A stretch of DNA of 64,000 bases from Psychrobacillus sp. OK028 (GCF_900103605.1 NZ_FNHY01000004.1:124001-188000), one strand, 5' to 3'. Counted from the stretch's first letter, positions 35,315-43,920 are shown. A program made the numbers and translations. The notes: generated from the letters alone by a model not told the origin.

Positions 35315-36313
35315 ATGAAAACCTCTATTCAATTTAGTTTGAAATTTGTTATTGGACTTATTTTTTTGTTTGTAATGTTCGGTATTTCCATGGTTTATGG
35401 GGCTGCTTCCACCTCTTTACAAGATGTATGGCAGGCACTTTTTTCTAACGTAAAAAGTGATTCTATTAATATTTTACGAGAGCTGCGATTGCCTAGAGAG
35501 GTCGCTGCTATATTGGTTGGCGCTGCTCTAGCTGTAGCTGGTGCAATTATGCAAGGCGTAACACGCAACCCCCTTGCCGATCCCGGTTTACTAGGTTTAA
35601 CTTCAGGAGCGAACGCAGCACTAGCTATAAGTCTTGCACTAATTCCTGGAATCAATTATTTCGGTATTACTATTGCCTGCTTTATAGGTGCTGCAGTTGG
35701 AGCAGTCATGGTATTTGGGATTGGTGCGATGAAAAAAGGTGGGTTTTCTCCACTTCGAATTGTACTAGCAGGTGCTGCGGTCTCTGCTTTTTTGTATGCA
35801 ATTGCAGACGGTGTTGGAATCTATTTTAAGATTTCCAAGGATGTCTCCATGTGGACAGCTGGTGGGTTAATAGGAACCTCCTGGAGCCAGCTCCAGATGA
35901 TTAGTCCTTTTATAGCATTGGGTATCATTGTAGCTCTTATATTATCTAGACAGTTAACTATTTTAAGTTTAAACGAAGAAGTAGCTGTCGGACTTGGACA
36001 AAAAACAACTCAAACAAAAACATTTTTATTTGTAGTCGTTATATTACTTGCCGGTGCCTCAGTCGCACTTGTAGGGAATATGGCATTTGTCGGTTTAATG
36101 GTCCCTCATATTGTTCGAGCAATTGTCGGTACGGATTACCGACTGATCATCCCGATGTCGGTTATTGCAGGAGCTATCCTTATGCTTCTTGCAGATACAA
36201 TTGGACGAACTATTAATATTCCATATGAGACACCAGTGGCGGCAATCATTGCTATTATGGGATTACCTTTCTTTTTAGTGATCGTTCGTAAAGGAGGTCG
36301 TGTATTTCAATGA
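35315..36313 (+). CDS. FecCD-family siderophore permease, subunit 1
   Basis: This 333-residue integral membrane protein has about ten helices. It shows the family motif LRLPREVAAILVGAALAVAGAIMQGVTRNPLADPGLLGLTSGANAA near residues 60-105. The coupling-helix region is GNMAFVGLMVPHIVRAIVG in the second half. ATG 35315 has AAAGGA seven bases upstream. The longer frame from 35276 would start inside the terminator stem and is rejected. It pairs with the next gene product to form the channel; the stop overlaps the next start by 4 nt (ATGA). Confidence 0.92.
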   Translation: MKTSIQFSLKFVIGLIFLFVMFGISMVYGAASTSLQDVWQALFSNVKSDSINILRELRLPREVAAILVGAALAVAGAIMQGVTRNPLADPGLLGLTSGANAALAISLALIPGINYFGITIACFIGAAVGAVMVFGIGAMKKGGFSPLRIVLAGAAVSAFLYAIADGVGIYFKISKDVSMWTAGGLIGTSWSQLQMISPFIALGIIVALILSRQLTILSLNEEVAVGLGQKTTQTKTFLFVVVILLAGASVALVGNMAFVGLMVPHIVRAIVGTDYRLIIPMSVIAGAILMLLADTIGRTINIPYETPVAAIIAIMGLPFFLVIVRKGGRVFQ

Positions 36314-37317
36314 TTCATCGTCAGCAAGTTAAAAAACAACGGATACTTTTGATTGTTTTATTGTCATTGATTATCATTACTGCCTTTGTGAGTGCAGGAA
36401 TTGGATATTCCACCCTATCCTTTAATCGACTTTTACCAACTTTTTTAGGTCAAGGAACATTTAAAGAAGAGTTTGTTTTATTTTCCGTTCGTTTACCAAG
36501 AATTATCATTACGATTCTTGCAGGAATGGCATTAGCGCTGTCTGGTTCTATTTTGCAAAGTATCACTCGAAATGATTTAGCGGATCCAGGAATTATTGGG
36601 ATTAACTCTGGAGCAGGAGCGGCGGTTTCCATTTTCTTTTTATTTATGCCCATACAACCTGGTTCCTTCGTGTACCTACTTCCCATTGTGGCATTTGTTG
36701 GTGCTTTAATTACTGCCTTTTTCATCTACATTCTTTCATATAACCGGGAAGTTGGGTTACAGCCGGTTCGATTAGTATTGGTTGGTGTTGGTTTCTCTAT
36801 GGCTCTTTCAGGTTTGATGATTGTCTTTATATCATCTGCTGATCGCCAAAAAGTAGATTTCATTGCCAACTGGATGGTCGGTAATATTTGGGGAGCAGAT
36901 TGGCCATTTATCTTAGCTCTTTTACCATGGCTCATCATACTTTTTCCATTTACCTTATATAAGGCAAATAAATTAAACTTACTCAATTTAAATGAACCAG
37001 TTGCAATTGGATTAGGGGTAGCAATTGAGAAGGAACGGATTATCCTCCTATTAACTGCTGTTGCCCTTGCAGCATCAGCAGTGTCAGTAACGGGGGGAAT
37101 TGCTTTTATAGGGTTGATGGCCCCTCATATCGCTAAATCATTAGTAGGACCACGCCATCAATTGTTCATCCCTATCTCGATCCTTATCGGTGGATGGTTA
37201 TTACTTTTCGCCGACACAATCGGTCGAAACGTTGTCGAACCGAATGGAATTCCTGCGGGGGTAGTAGTTGCACTAATAGGTGCACCTTACTTTATGTATT
37301 TGTTGATGAAGAAGTAA
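36310..37317 (+). CDS. FecCD-family siderophore permease, subunit 2
   Basis: This is a 335-residue membrane protein with the same architecture as subunit 1. It has VRLPRIIITILAGMALALSGSILQSITRNDLADPGIIGINSGAGAA near residues 58-105 and GGIAFIGLMAPHIAKSLVGP as the ATPase-contact region. The start overlaps the upstream stop by 4 nt, implying translational coupling and equal amounts of the two subunits. It is the last gene of the iron operon, followed by a strong terminator. Confidence 0.92.
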   Translation: MIHRQQVKKQRILLIVLLSLIIITAFVSAGIGYSTLSFNRLLPTFLGQGTFKEEFVLFSVRLPRIIITILAGMALALSGSILQSITRNDLADPGIIGINSGAGAAVSIFFLFMPIQPGSFVYLLPIVAFVGALITAFFIYILSYNREVGLQPVRLVLVGVGFSMALSGLMIVFISSADRQKVDFIANWMVGNIWGADWPFILALLPWLIILFPFTLYKANKLNLLNLNEPVAIGLGVAIEKERIILLLTAVALAASAVSVTGGIAFIGLMAPHIAKSLVGPRHQLFIPISILIGGWLLLFADTIGRNVVEPNGIPAGVVVALIGAPYFMYLLMKK

Positions 37318-37321
37318 CTTT

Positions 37322-37356
37322 AAAAAAGGACTACGATTTTTCGTAGTCCTTTTTCT
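37322..37356 (+). terminator. Terminator of the siderophore importer operon
   Basis: AAAAAGGACTACG and CGTAGTCCTTTTT form a perfect 13-bp stem with a 6-nt loop and T-run. Confidence 0.92.
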
Positions 37357-37393
37357 TAAATGATAATGAATTATTAATGCCACTGATTTTCGT

Positions 37394-37506
37394 TTCAGGT
37401 GGACGCTTTCCGCGGGGTGAGCGATGAACCATCACCGCCCCTACGGGTACGATGTGATGTTTCATCTGTCTCACTCATCCCGCAGGAGTCGCCACCTTCC
37501 ACTACA
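37394..37506. repeat. Large imperfect palindrome (GTGGACGCTTTCCGCGGG family)
   Basis: Left arm GGTGGACGCTTTCCGCGGGG...GATGAACCATCAC pairs imperfectly with right arm ATGTTTCATCTGTCTCACTC and CCCGCAGGAGTCGCCACC. It is GC-rich compared with its surroundings. The words TTTCCGCGGG and CCGCAGGAGTC are typical of a Bacillaceae intergenic repeat. It codes for nothing convincing. Confidence 0.75.
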
Positions 37507-37739
37507 ATCAATTCATGTGTAGTACTGTATTTAAAGATTTGCCAAAGCGTATCCCTTGAACAATAAAATTAGTCAAAGTTAAAGAACGGATAAAATTATT
37601 TGTAACCGCTATTGAATTAGTAATTCCGTTATTCAGCGATAAGATGAAGGAAGTAAAAATTCTTTACAGGAGTCCATTTCATCCTTGCTTGCATAGTTAG
37701 TGAGAATTTTGTTCAATTATCTTTTTAGTTCAAGTGGAC

Positions 37740-37935
37740 TTTGTTGATTGGAGCGCAAGGCGGCGACTCCAGTGGGAACAGCGCGTGCTGAAAGCCCCGC
37801 AGGAAAGACATTGGCCGAACTTTGTTTGGCCAATGTCTTTGCGACGAGTAACCGCAGGAGCATATGTTTTCGAAGTGACGAGGAGATTGAAGCCGTGCCC
37901 ACGGAAAGCGTCCGCCTGTAGCGGAAATCAACGGC
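37740..37935. repeat. Large palindromic repeat with a nested perfect hairpin
   Basis: The outer arms GTTGATTGGAGCGCAAGGCGG and CCGCCTGTAGCGGAAATCAAC are characteristic of a Bacillaceae repeat related to the one at 37394. At its centre (37804-37840) AAAGACATTGGCC and GGCCAATGTCTTT form a perfect 13-bp inverted repeat around an 11-nt loop. The element reaches into the 3' end of the glycerophosphodiesterase gene. Several overlapping frames here are by-products of its base composition. Confidence 0.8.
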
Positions 37936-38671
37936 GTTCCCCCGATTTTTCTTGTGAATGAAGGTATTTCCACATTTTCTCTGGGTAGTCTGTGAAAATA
38001 GCATCCACCCCAACTTGTTTTAGCAAATCAGCATATTTCTCTTCATTGACAGTAAAAGTACGAACTTTTTTGCCACTGGCAATGGCCTCCGCTCCCATCT
38101 GCCTTAGAGCAGCCGGGAAAAAAACATGTAATGCATCTGCTCCCACCAGTTCTGCGTATTTGTGCGGCTCTATCATCACTTCCATAAAGAGAATAGCAGT
38201 TTCAATAGGAGGTGCCATTTGTTTGAATTTCCTAACCATCTCATGGTTAAACGAAGAGATTACGACACGTGGTTCTAGTCGGTAATCTGTTAACATTTGC
38301 AATACCGCTTGCTCCATCCCTTCATAAGGGAAAATATCTGATTTTAGCTCTATGTTTAGATGGTGATCTGTGTCTTTAAATACATACAACACTTCTCGTA
38401 ACGTTGGAATTGTTTGCTGTTTAAACTTAGGGGAGAACCAAGAACCAAAGTCAAATTCCTTCAATTCAGCTAACGTCATATCTTTGATAAAACCTGTTCC
38501 ATTGGATGTCCGATCGATCGTCTCGTCGTGAATAACAACCAATTCCTGATCTTTCGTCATATGAACATCAAATTCAACGCCGTGCACAGGTAATTTTGCG
38601 GCTTCCTTAAAAGCTGCGAGTGTATTTTCTGGATGTGTACCTGAAGAACCTCTATGGGCATAAATTTTCAT
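37928..38671 (-). CDS. Glycerophosphodiester phosphodiesterase (cytosolic, UgpQ-like)
   Basis: This is a 247-residue TIM-barrel enzyme that hydrolyses glycerophosphodiesters to glycerol-3-phosphate and an alcohol. Signatures are HRGSSGTHPENTLAAFKEA (residues 5-23), HGVEFDVHMTKDQELVVIHDETIDRTSNGTG (about 33-63) and LNIELKSD near residue 107, with the metal-binding E, D, H and E. It has no signal peptide. The last five residues and the stop codon fall inside the large palindromic repeat, so the C-terminal tail was set by that insertion. AAGGAGG precedes ATG 38671. Confidence 0.92.
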   Translation of the reverse strand: MKIYAHRGSSGTHPENTLAAFKEAAKLPVHGVEFDVHMTKDQELVVIHDETIDRTSNGTGFIKDMTLAELKEFDFGSWFSPKFKQQTIPTLREVLYVFKDTDHHLNIELKSDIFPYEGMEQAVLQMLTDYRLEPRVVISSFNHEMVRKFKQMAPPIETAILFMEVMIEPHKYAELVGADALHVFFPAALRQMGAEAIASGKKVRTFTVNEEKYADLLKQVGVDAIFTDYPEKMWKYLHSQEKSGERR

Positions 38672-38712
38672 AAAGCTTACCTCCTTGTACCATTAATGAC
38701 TCCATTATACTT

Positions 38713-39426
38713 CTAATCCTGTTCTAAAATCTCTTGTAAAAACCTTTCTCTATTCTGTAAAAAATATTTTGTTAGTTGAAAATGATCTGTTTCCTCATAC
38801 TCTACCTCTTTAATTTCCCCATCATCAAAACTTAGAATGGTGGCATCTGGGTAGCCTAATAGGATCGGAGAGTGCGTAGCAATAATAAATTGACTATCGT
38901 CTTCTTGCACTAAATCATGTAAAATCCTTAAAAATGCTAACTGACGCGAGGGCGATAGAGCAGCTTCCGGTTCATCTAACAAATAAATTCCTCTCCCTCT
39001 AAACCTATTTGAAAAAAGAGAGAAAAATGCTTCTCCATGAGACTGATGATGTAAGGACTTTCCACCGTAAGGACCTGTTCCCATTGTGTCGATATGAGAT
39101 GCGAAACTATAAAAGGATTCTGCTCGGAGAAAGAAACCATTTGTTACTTTCGGTAACCAGGATAGTTTAATATAGTCGCCAAGTGCTGACTCCGATGCAT
39201 CTACTTCGTAAAAATTGTTCCTTCCCCCTCCTGCTGTATTAAATTCACATTTATCTGCAATGGCTTCTAACAAAGTAGATTTTCCGGAACCATTTTCTCC
39301 AACGAAAAAAGTAACTTTGCTTTGTAAGTCGATTTGTTTTAAATTTTGGATAGAAGGGATAGAAAATGGATACTGATTAAAAGATGAAATATTTTCTCGC
39401 TCGAGTACTATTCTTTTTAAAAACAA
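38713..39426 (-). CDS. AAA-family ATPase, SMC/RecF-like (COG3910-type)
   Basis: This is a 237-residue ABC-ATPase-like protein. It has Walker A FFVGENGSGKSTLLEAIA near residues 40-57, a signature-like SHGEAFFSLFSNRF, Walker B GIYLLDEPEAALSPSRQ and a D-loop/H-loop in FIIATHSPILLGYP. No coiled-coil insertion is present, so it is the short predicted-ATPase type whose role is unknown. Start TTG 39426 sits behind AGGTGA; a GTG three codons upstream is part of that ribosome site. It shares direction with the phosphodiesterase gene, 41 bp apart. Confidence 0.82.
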   Translation of the reverse strand: MFLKRIVLERENISSFNQYPFSIPSIQNLKQIDLQSKVTFFVGENGSGKSTLLEAIADKCEFNTAGGGRNNFYEVDASESALGDYIKLSWLPKVTNGFFLRAESFYSFASHIDTMGTGPYGGKSLHHQSHGEAFFSLFSNRFRGRGIYLLDEPEAALSPSRQLAFLRILHDLVQEDDSQFIIATHSPILLGYPDATILSFDDGEIKEVEYEETDHFQLTKYFLQNRERFLQEILEQD

Positions 39427-39738
39427 GCATATCACCTACGATTCACTTTTCTTTATTGTACCATTTTTCTATGATGGATTATTCGGATTTCATGCTATCG
39501 TATACTTATCTAATAGCTTGAAAGATTCTATAAACCTACTTATTATTTGGCTGTAATCTTTCGCTAGATTATTGCGTAGTAGTTTCTTGAAAACACTGTA
39601 CCTGTGTGTCACAATCAATAAGAGTTACATAAGCAGAATTTCCCATTTGTCGTATACATATACTTTTGCCACTAGCATGGAAGAAAAATTCAAATTCATT
39701 AAATGAAATTACACAATTACAATTAAGGAGGATATAAC
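39427..39738. other. Divergent intergenic region
   Basis: This AT-rich spacer lies between the divergent ATPase and aldo/keto reductase genes and must contain both promoters. I see no clear operator, leader hairpin or repeat. Confidence 0.4.
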
Positions 39739-40656
39739 ATGAGGACTATGAAACTTGGAAAAAGTAATTTAGAAGTGCCGGTTGTTTCAGTCGGCTGTAT
39801 GCGCATTAATTCTCTAAAAAAGGCTGAGGCTGAGCACTTTGTCCAATCAGCGCTTGAATTAGGTGCGAATTTCTTCGACCATGCTGATATTTATGGGAGT
39901 GGAACATGCGAGGAAATATTTGCTGAAGCCATCCATATGAACGATGATATTCGTGAAAAGATTATTTTACAATCTAAGTGTGGTATTCGAGAAGGTATGT
40001 TCGACTTTTCAAAAGAACATATTATAGAGTCGGTTGACGGAAGCTTAAAGAGATTGAATACAGATTACCTAGATATTCTGCTGCTACACCGTCCTGATAC
40101 GTTGGTAGAACCAGAAGAAGTAGCAGAGGCTTTCGATATTCTTGAACGTTCAGGAAAAGTTCGTCACTTTGGTGTTTCCAATCAGAATCCAATGCAGATC
40201 GAATTACTTAAGAAGTCGGTGCAGCAAACAATCGTTGCTAATCAGCTTCAATTAAGTATTACCAAAGCAAATATGATCTCAAATGGTTTTAATGTGAACA
40301 TGCAAAATGATTCTGCTGTGAACAGAGATGGCAGCGTACTTGATTATTGCAGACTGAACGATATTACCATTCAGCCCTGGTCTCCTTTCCAATACGGGTT
40401 CTTTGAGGGAGTATTCCTAGGTAATGACAAGTTCCCAGAATTGAATCAAAAGATTGATGAAGTCGCAAACAAATATGAAGTAAGCAATACAACCATCGTT
40501 ATCGCGTGGCTATTGCGTCATCCAGCAAACATGCAACCGGTTATCGGTACGATGAATGAAGGCCGTTTTAGGGATTGCTGTAAGGCAAGTGATATCCTTC
40601 TTACTCGCGAGGAGTGGTATGGCATCTATCGTGCTGCAGGTAATGTACTGCCTTAA
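39739..40656 (+). CDS. Aldo/keto reductase (YdhF-like)
   Basis: This is a 305-residue (alpha/beta)8-barrel NADPH oxidoreductase. The catalytic tetrad is visible: D (FFDHADIYG near 52), Y57, K (IILQSKCGI near 86) and H (LLLHRPD near 120). The cofactor loop is in VIGTMNEGRFRDCCKA near 275. It belongs to the AKR group with YdhF, for which the substrate is unknown; such proteins reduce aldehydes. AAGGAGG precedes ATG 39739. Single gene with its own terminator. Confidence 0.9.
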   Translation: MRTMKLGKSNLEVPVVSVGCMRINSLKKAEAEHFVQSALELGANFFDHADIYGSGTCEEIFAEAIHMNDDIREKIILQSKCGIREGMFDFSKEHIIESVDGSLKRLNTDYLDILLLHRPDTLVEPEEVAEAFDILERSGKVRHFGVSNQNPMQIELLKKSVQQTIVANQLQLSITKANMISNGFNVNMQNDSAVNRDGSVLDYCRLNDITIQPWSPFQYGFFEGVFLGNDKFPELNQKIDEVANKYEVSNTTIVIAWLLRHPANMQPVIGTMNEGRFRDCCKASDILLTREEWYGIYRAAGNVLP

Positions 40657-40701
40657 TTGCTTTTTTCTACAATGTAAGTAAAAACCCAAAACAGGTTCAA
40701 T

Positions 40702-40750
40702 AAAACCAGGCACCATAAAATCATTGGTTGACAAAGGGTGCTTGGTTTTT
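40702..40750 (+). terminator. Terminator of the aldo/keto reductase gene
   Basis: AAAACCAGGCACC pairs with GGGTGCTTGGTTTT (one mismatch) around a 21-nt loop, followed by TTC. Confidence 0.7.
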
Positions 40751-40844
40751 CATTCGAAATAATGGTTTTGTTTAACTAAACACTTTTATATTTAGATATG
40801 GACAACATTATTAATCTCCCCCGCTTTTTTTATAACATACTTGT

Positions 40845-40920
40845 GCAACTATTCTGCTATGTTAGTTCAATAAGAAAAGGCTTTACCGCTTCTTAAAGTA
40901 AAGCACCCGTTCGTTGAATT
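40845..40920 (+). repeat. Two-hairpin cassette repeat R1
   Basis: The left half is GCAACTATTCTGCTATGTTAGTT. The central stem is GCTTTAC...GTAAAGC (40880-40903), followed by ACCCGTTCGTTGAA in place of ACCCGTTAGTT. It lies 43 bp beyond the stop of the minus-strand acetyltransferase gene. On the minus strand the central stem plus T-run also reads as a terminator. It marks the left edge of the cassette-like region. Confidence 0.8.
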
Positions 40921-40962
40921 AGATTTTCAATTATTTGCTTAATTAATCTCCACTATAATGAA

Positions 40963-41733
40963 TTATTTATTAATATAGACAGTATATTCTTTTGGATTAA
41001 TAAAACCTAATTTACTACCTAAATTGATGGAAGCAATATTATCAACATCACAATCCCAACGAGGTTGAATATTTCGGGAAAGACAATAATCCATAAATTG
41101 TTCAGCTACAATACTTGCTAACCCTTTTCCTCTATAATTTAAATCGGTTATTATATCTACTTCCGCATAATTTTTAGATTTAAAAATTGAAACTGCTTCA
41201 CTAATAACCCTCTCTCCACTCTTCACACAAAAACCTATCCCATTTTGAAGAAAATTATGAGGGGAATCCCAATATTCGTCGTAGTATTTTTTATCAAATT
41301 CCAAACAATGTTCAATCTGATATTGATTAATAGTTGTTACATCAAACTCACTAAAATCACTTCTTTTTCTATTTTTAAAGGCCATTAAATCAAAGGAAAA
41401 ACCATAACGTTGTATTTTTCTTACCTTCTTCTCAAGGCATTTTTCAATTGCCTGATTCCAAGTAGATTCAGTAGAAAATAATGTAAATCTTTTCCCTTGC
41501 TTAAGTGACGCCTCATGTATTCTAACTATGTTCTTTAGAAATAGTTCATCAGTTGATTGTCCTGTAATGTAATACAATCCTGAATCGGTCTTAATAACCA
41601 ATGATTCATAATTGGAGGAATCCGCAAGTACCGTTCCTTTAATAATGCAATCTAATACGCTATATACAAATGTTGGTGCTTCTTTAATTTTCTCCTTTAT
41701 TATATTAAAATGTTCTTTTGGTACCGTAATCAT
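40963..41733 (-). CDS. GNAT-family acetyltransferase (cassette gene)
   Basis: This is a 256-residue protein of the GNAT_acetyltr group. The N-terminal half is a degenerate GNAT-like part. The C-terminal half has the acetyl-CoA loop DLNYRGKGLASIVAEQFMDYCLSRN near residues 195-220, then RWDCDVDNIASINLGSKLGFI. A small-molecule or peptide amine may be the acceptor. TGGAGG precedes ATG 41733. Repeat R1 lies directly 3' of the gene and R2a upstream. Acetyltransferases are common in integron cassettes. Confidence 0.82.
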   Translation of the reverse strand: MITVPKEHFNIIKEKIKEAPTFVYSVLDCIIKGTVLADSSNYESLVIKTDSGLYYITGQSTDELFLKNIVRIHEASLKQGKRFTLFSTESTWNQAIEKCLEKKVRKIQRYGFSFDLMAFKNRKRSDFSEFDVTTINQYQIEHCLEFDKKYYDEYWDSPHNFLQNGIGFCVKSGERVISEAVSIFKSKNYAEVDIITDLNYRGKGLASIVAEQFMDYCLSRNIQPRWDCDVDNIASINLGSKLGFINPKEYTVYINK

Positions 41734-41842
41734 TTCGTTATACCTCCATCAAGCCTACTAAGAGAATATTTTTGATACATATATTTGCCAAACCTGCACC
41801 TTTAGCGGAATATTTACCCCTCAATTTTTCCAAACGCTTTAT

Positions 41843-42088
41843 TTAACTAGCTATGCCATTAGCTAACAATAAGAAATATACAAAAACTAGCACCATTCCA
41901 TTAGCTAAAACGCCAATTATACCTGATAACCACCTCTTAGAAATTACAGCAAAAATTATTCCGAGTAACGAAAAAGAACCTAGAAGTATAATTGCTAAAG
42001 ACAAATTTGCATTTGGTCCTCTGACAATAAAAAACGTAATTATGCTAATCAGTACCATTAGAATAGATAAAAACCCAAACTTATTCAT
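41843..42088 (-). CDS. Small three-helix membrane protein (cassette gene)
   Basis: This is an 81-residue very hydrophobic protein with helices at about 5-22, 29-48 and 55-77. ISKRWLSGIIGVLANGMVLVFVYFLLLANG resembles a short membrane-protein family common in Bacillus genomes; no function known. ATG 42088 is preferred (GGGGGGAATTATAT upstream) over the 18 further codons, which would run towards repeat R2a. It lies between the acetyltransferase and R2a, so the R1-R2a interval carries two genes. Confidence 0.65.
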   Translation of the reverse strand: MNKFGFLSILMVLISIITFFIVRGPNANLSLAIILLGSFSLLGIIFAVISKRWLSGIIGVLANGMVLVFVYFLLLANGIAS

Positions 42089-42150
42089 ATATAATTCCCC
42101 CCTATATTTAACATGAACAAATGAAAACCCTTTAAGTTTCAATTTTTCTT

Positions 42151-42195
42151 CTTCAACTAAACTGCTGCGTTAGTTGAAGTGTAACATTTCACAAT
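42151..42195 (+). repeat. Short form of the cassette repeat R2a
   Basis: CTTCAACTAA and TTAGTTGAAG form a perfect 10-bp inverted repeat around ACTGCTGCG, followed by TGTAACATTTCACAATG. The central stem-loop of the long form is missing: the left half is joined to the right flank at the CGTTAG core, as in R8. Confidence 0.85.
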
Positions 42196-42241
42196 GCATA
42201 TCTGAGATCAACTTAATATATAGGACATATAGGATATAAAA

Positions 42242-42297
42242 ATAGACCATCGAAATGATGGTCATATTTTGCTAAAGCACTCGTTAGTTGAAGAAGT
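42242..42297 (+). repeat. Variant cassette repeat R2b with a different central stem
   Basis: The central stem is GACCATC-GAAAT-GATGGTC, unrelated in sequence to the usual GCTTTACT stem. It is followed by GCTAAAGCACTCGTTAGTTG, the conserved right part. It ends 19 bp before the stop of the broken SUKH-like gene. The left hairpin is absent. Confidence 0.75.
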
Positions 42298-42315
42298 TGA
42301 GTAGTACCGAACTGG

Positions 42316-42787
42316 TTAGATTATTGCATTCTTAAACAAAGAAGTAAGGTCTTCTACTAATTGATTTTTAGAATAATCATCGTGGTATATTCGAAATACG
42401 CTTGGCTACTTTGAATTTAGTTTTGCATATATAGGGTCACCGCTTCCGTGGGAACAACTTGCTAAAAATACAAATCCATCTTCTAATGCCGATATTCCAG
42501 GCTCATATTTAGTGCTTTCATCGATTATGTCATCCACACCACCCCATATAATATATGAAACCCCATCATAATCCTCATCAGGTTCATCTTCTTGAATTCC
42601 AAACTCTGCATCTATTAAAGGGACTGTTGTATATAATTCGATATACCATTCTGGCAATTTTATTTTAAGTTCTTTTTCTAACCTTGTTAAATCACTTTCG
42701 GTTGCCGTTTTGCCAACAAAATCGGGATACTTTAATTTAATTCTTTCTATAAGACTTGGCTTCGATAATTATTTCATTAATTGTCAT
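42316..42787 (-). pseudogene. SMI1/KNR4 (SUKH)-like protein, broken by a frameshift and a stop
   Basis: From ATG 42787 (AAGGAAA upstream) the frame reads MTINEIIIEAK, then shifts by one base near 42755. It continues as LIERIKLKYPDFVGKTATESDLTRLEKELKIKLPEWYIELY and on to GDPIYAKLNSK. There an in-frame TAG (42406-42408) interrupts it, and PSVFRIYHDDYSKNQLVEDLTSLFKNAII follows to TAA at 42316. The joined protein of about 155 residues has the SUKH pattern, known from immunity proteins to contact-dependent or secreted toxins. Both lesions make it a pseudogene unless the reads are wrong. Confidence 0.75.
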
Positions 42788-42861
42788 TTTCCTTACACCC
42801 ATTTGATTTTATCTTTTAGAGTTCCGTTAAGTCCAATAAAATCCTGCTTATCGCAATGATT

Positions 42862-42960
42862 CTGATTGAACTAAACTGCTTCGTTAGTTCAATCAGAAAA
42901 AAGCTTTACTCCTTCTTGAAGTAAAGCACCCGTTAGTTTAAGTACAATACTTCACAATCT
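42862..42960 (+). repeat. Best-preserved two-hairpin cassette repeat R3
   Basis: Hairpin 1 is TTCTGATTGAACTAA and TTAGTTCAATCAGAA, a perfect 15-bp stem around ACTGCTTCG. Hairpin 2 is GCTTTACT and AGTAAAGC around CCTTCTTGA. Then come ACCCGTTAGTTTAAGTACAA and TACTTCACAATCT. The left arm TTGAACTAA can also pair with the outer TTAGTTTAA, so two alternative folds exist. It lies 47 bp beyond the stop of the methyltransferase gene. Confidence 0.92.
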
Positions 42961-43006
42961 TTTTACGCCTATATAAACTTAATTCCTAAAAAATCAAGAA
43001 AATTAT

Positions 43007-43723
43007 TTATTTTATACTGTGAAAAATAAAAGATTTTGTTTTTGATGTTGCTTGTTTAAACTCCCAATCTCCATAAACTTGAATCTGTGAAAAACCTTCT
43101 TTTTTTAATGCTTCATAGATTGTTTCCTGTGTTCTAAATTTTAATTGCATTTTTTCATGAATAACTACTTCCCCCGTAAGTGCTTTTTTTACCGTTTCAT
43201 AAAACGTAAAAACATCGTCTACTAATCCCTCATATTGTGTCCAAATTTCAAGTGGTTCACCGTTCACCAAATCTGTTGCAACATCCGGTGTCGTGTCCTT
43301 TTCCCACTGCTCCCATGCCTTTGCTAATGGATTACGTGTATCAAAAATAAAATGTCCTCCGGGTTTTAATGCCCGATACGCATCAGCAATGACATTTCCC
43401 CAACTTTCTTCTGTAAGAAACACTTGTGCAACATTCGCTGTCATAATGATAGCTTCAAACGCATTTGTTTGTAAATTCGTACTATCACCAACAATCCATA
43501 TCACTTCTCCTGGATACTCTTTACTTTTCGCATATTCAATCGCTTCTTCATTCGGGTCAATAGCTGTAATCTGGTAGTCTTCTTTCGCAAAATGAGTTGT
43601 CAATCTCCCTGTCCCACAGCCTAAATCAGCTATAGTTTTTACATTAATCTTCTTCAATAGTGCTAAAAAAAATTCATCGTCTTTGCCCCAGCCATTAACT
43701 TGGTCATACACTAGTGGAATCAT
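43007..43723 (-). CDS. Class I SAM-dependent methyltransferase (cassette gene)
   Basis: This is a 238-residue cytoplasmic enzyme. SAM motif I is TIADLGCGTGRLTTHFA (about 31-47), motif II ITAIDPNEEAIEYA, and motif post-I DSTNLQTNAFEAIIMTANVAQVF. The second half is a small substrate domain (EIWTQYEGLVDDVFTFYETVKKALTGEVVIHEKMQLKFRTQETIYEALKKEGF). The substrate cannot be told. AAGTAGG precedes ATG 43723. It is flanked by R3 on its 3' side and R4 on its 5' side as a single-gene cassette of about 1.05 kb. Confidence 0.9.
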   Translation of the reverse strand: MIPLVYDQVNGWGKDDEFFLALLKKINVKTIADLGCGTGRLTTHFAKEDYQITAIDPNEEAIEYAKSKEYPGEVIWIVGDSTNLQTNAFEAIIMTANVAQVFLTEESWGNVIADAYRALKPGGHFIFDTRNPLAKAWEQWEKDTTPDVATDLVNGEPLEIWTQYEGLVDDVFTFYETVKKALTGEVVIHEKMQLKFRTQETIYEALKKEGFSQIQVYGDWEFKQATSKTKSFIFHSIK

Positions 43724-43920
43724 TTATTTACCTACTTCCTAAATCATACTTGTTTGTTACCAACATGAATCATTCTTTCGTTCCTAAATAAAGTCACTCT
43801 CATTGTATCTTAATTTTCTAAAATAATAATCTATTAATGATATGTAAAACAAAAATGTGCCCCAGTAGTCGTTTGATAATATTTCTTTACTTAGCGTTAT
43901 AAATCTACGATAGTCCTTGT

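Noticed and set aside
37717-38013. Three overlapping open frames on both strands
   Set aside because: They lie in a GC-rich palindromic repeat and have no ribosome site or protein-like composition.
42406-42408. Amber codon read through as pyrrolysine or by suppression
   Set aside because: The same gene also has a frameshift, and nothing in the window supports recoding.
42406-42657. 83-residue intact protein starting at TTG
   Set aside because: The reading continues upstream and downstream as one SUKH-like protein interrupted by a frameshift and a TAG, so it is part of a pseudogene.
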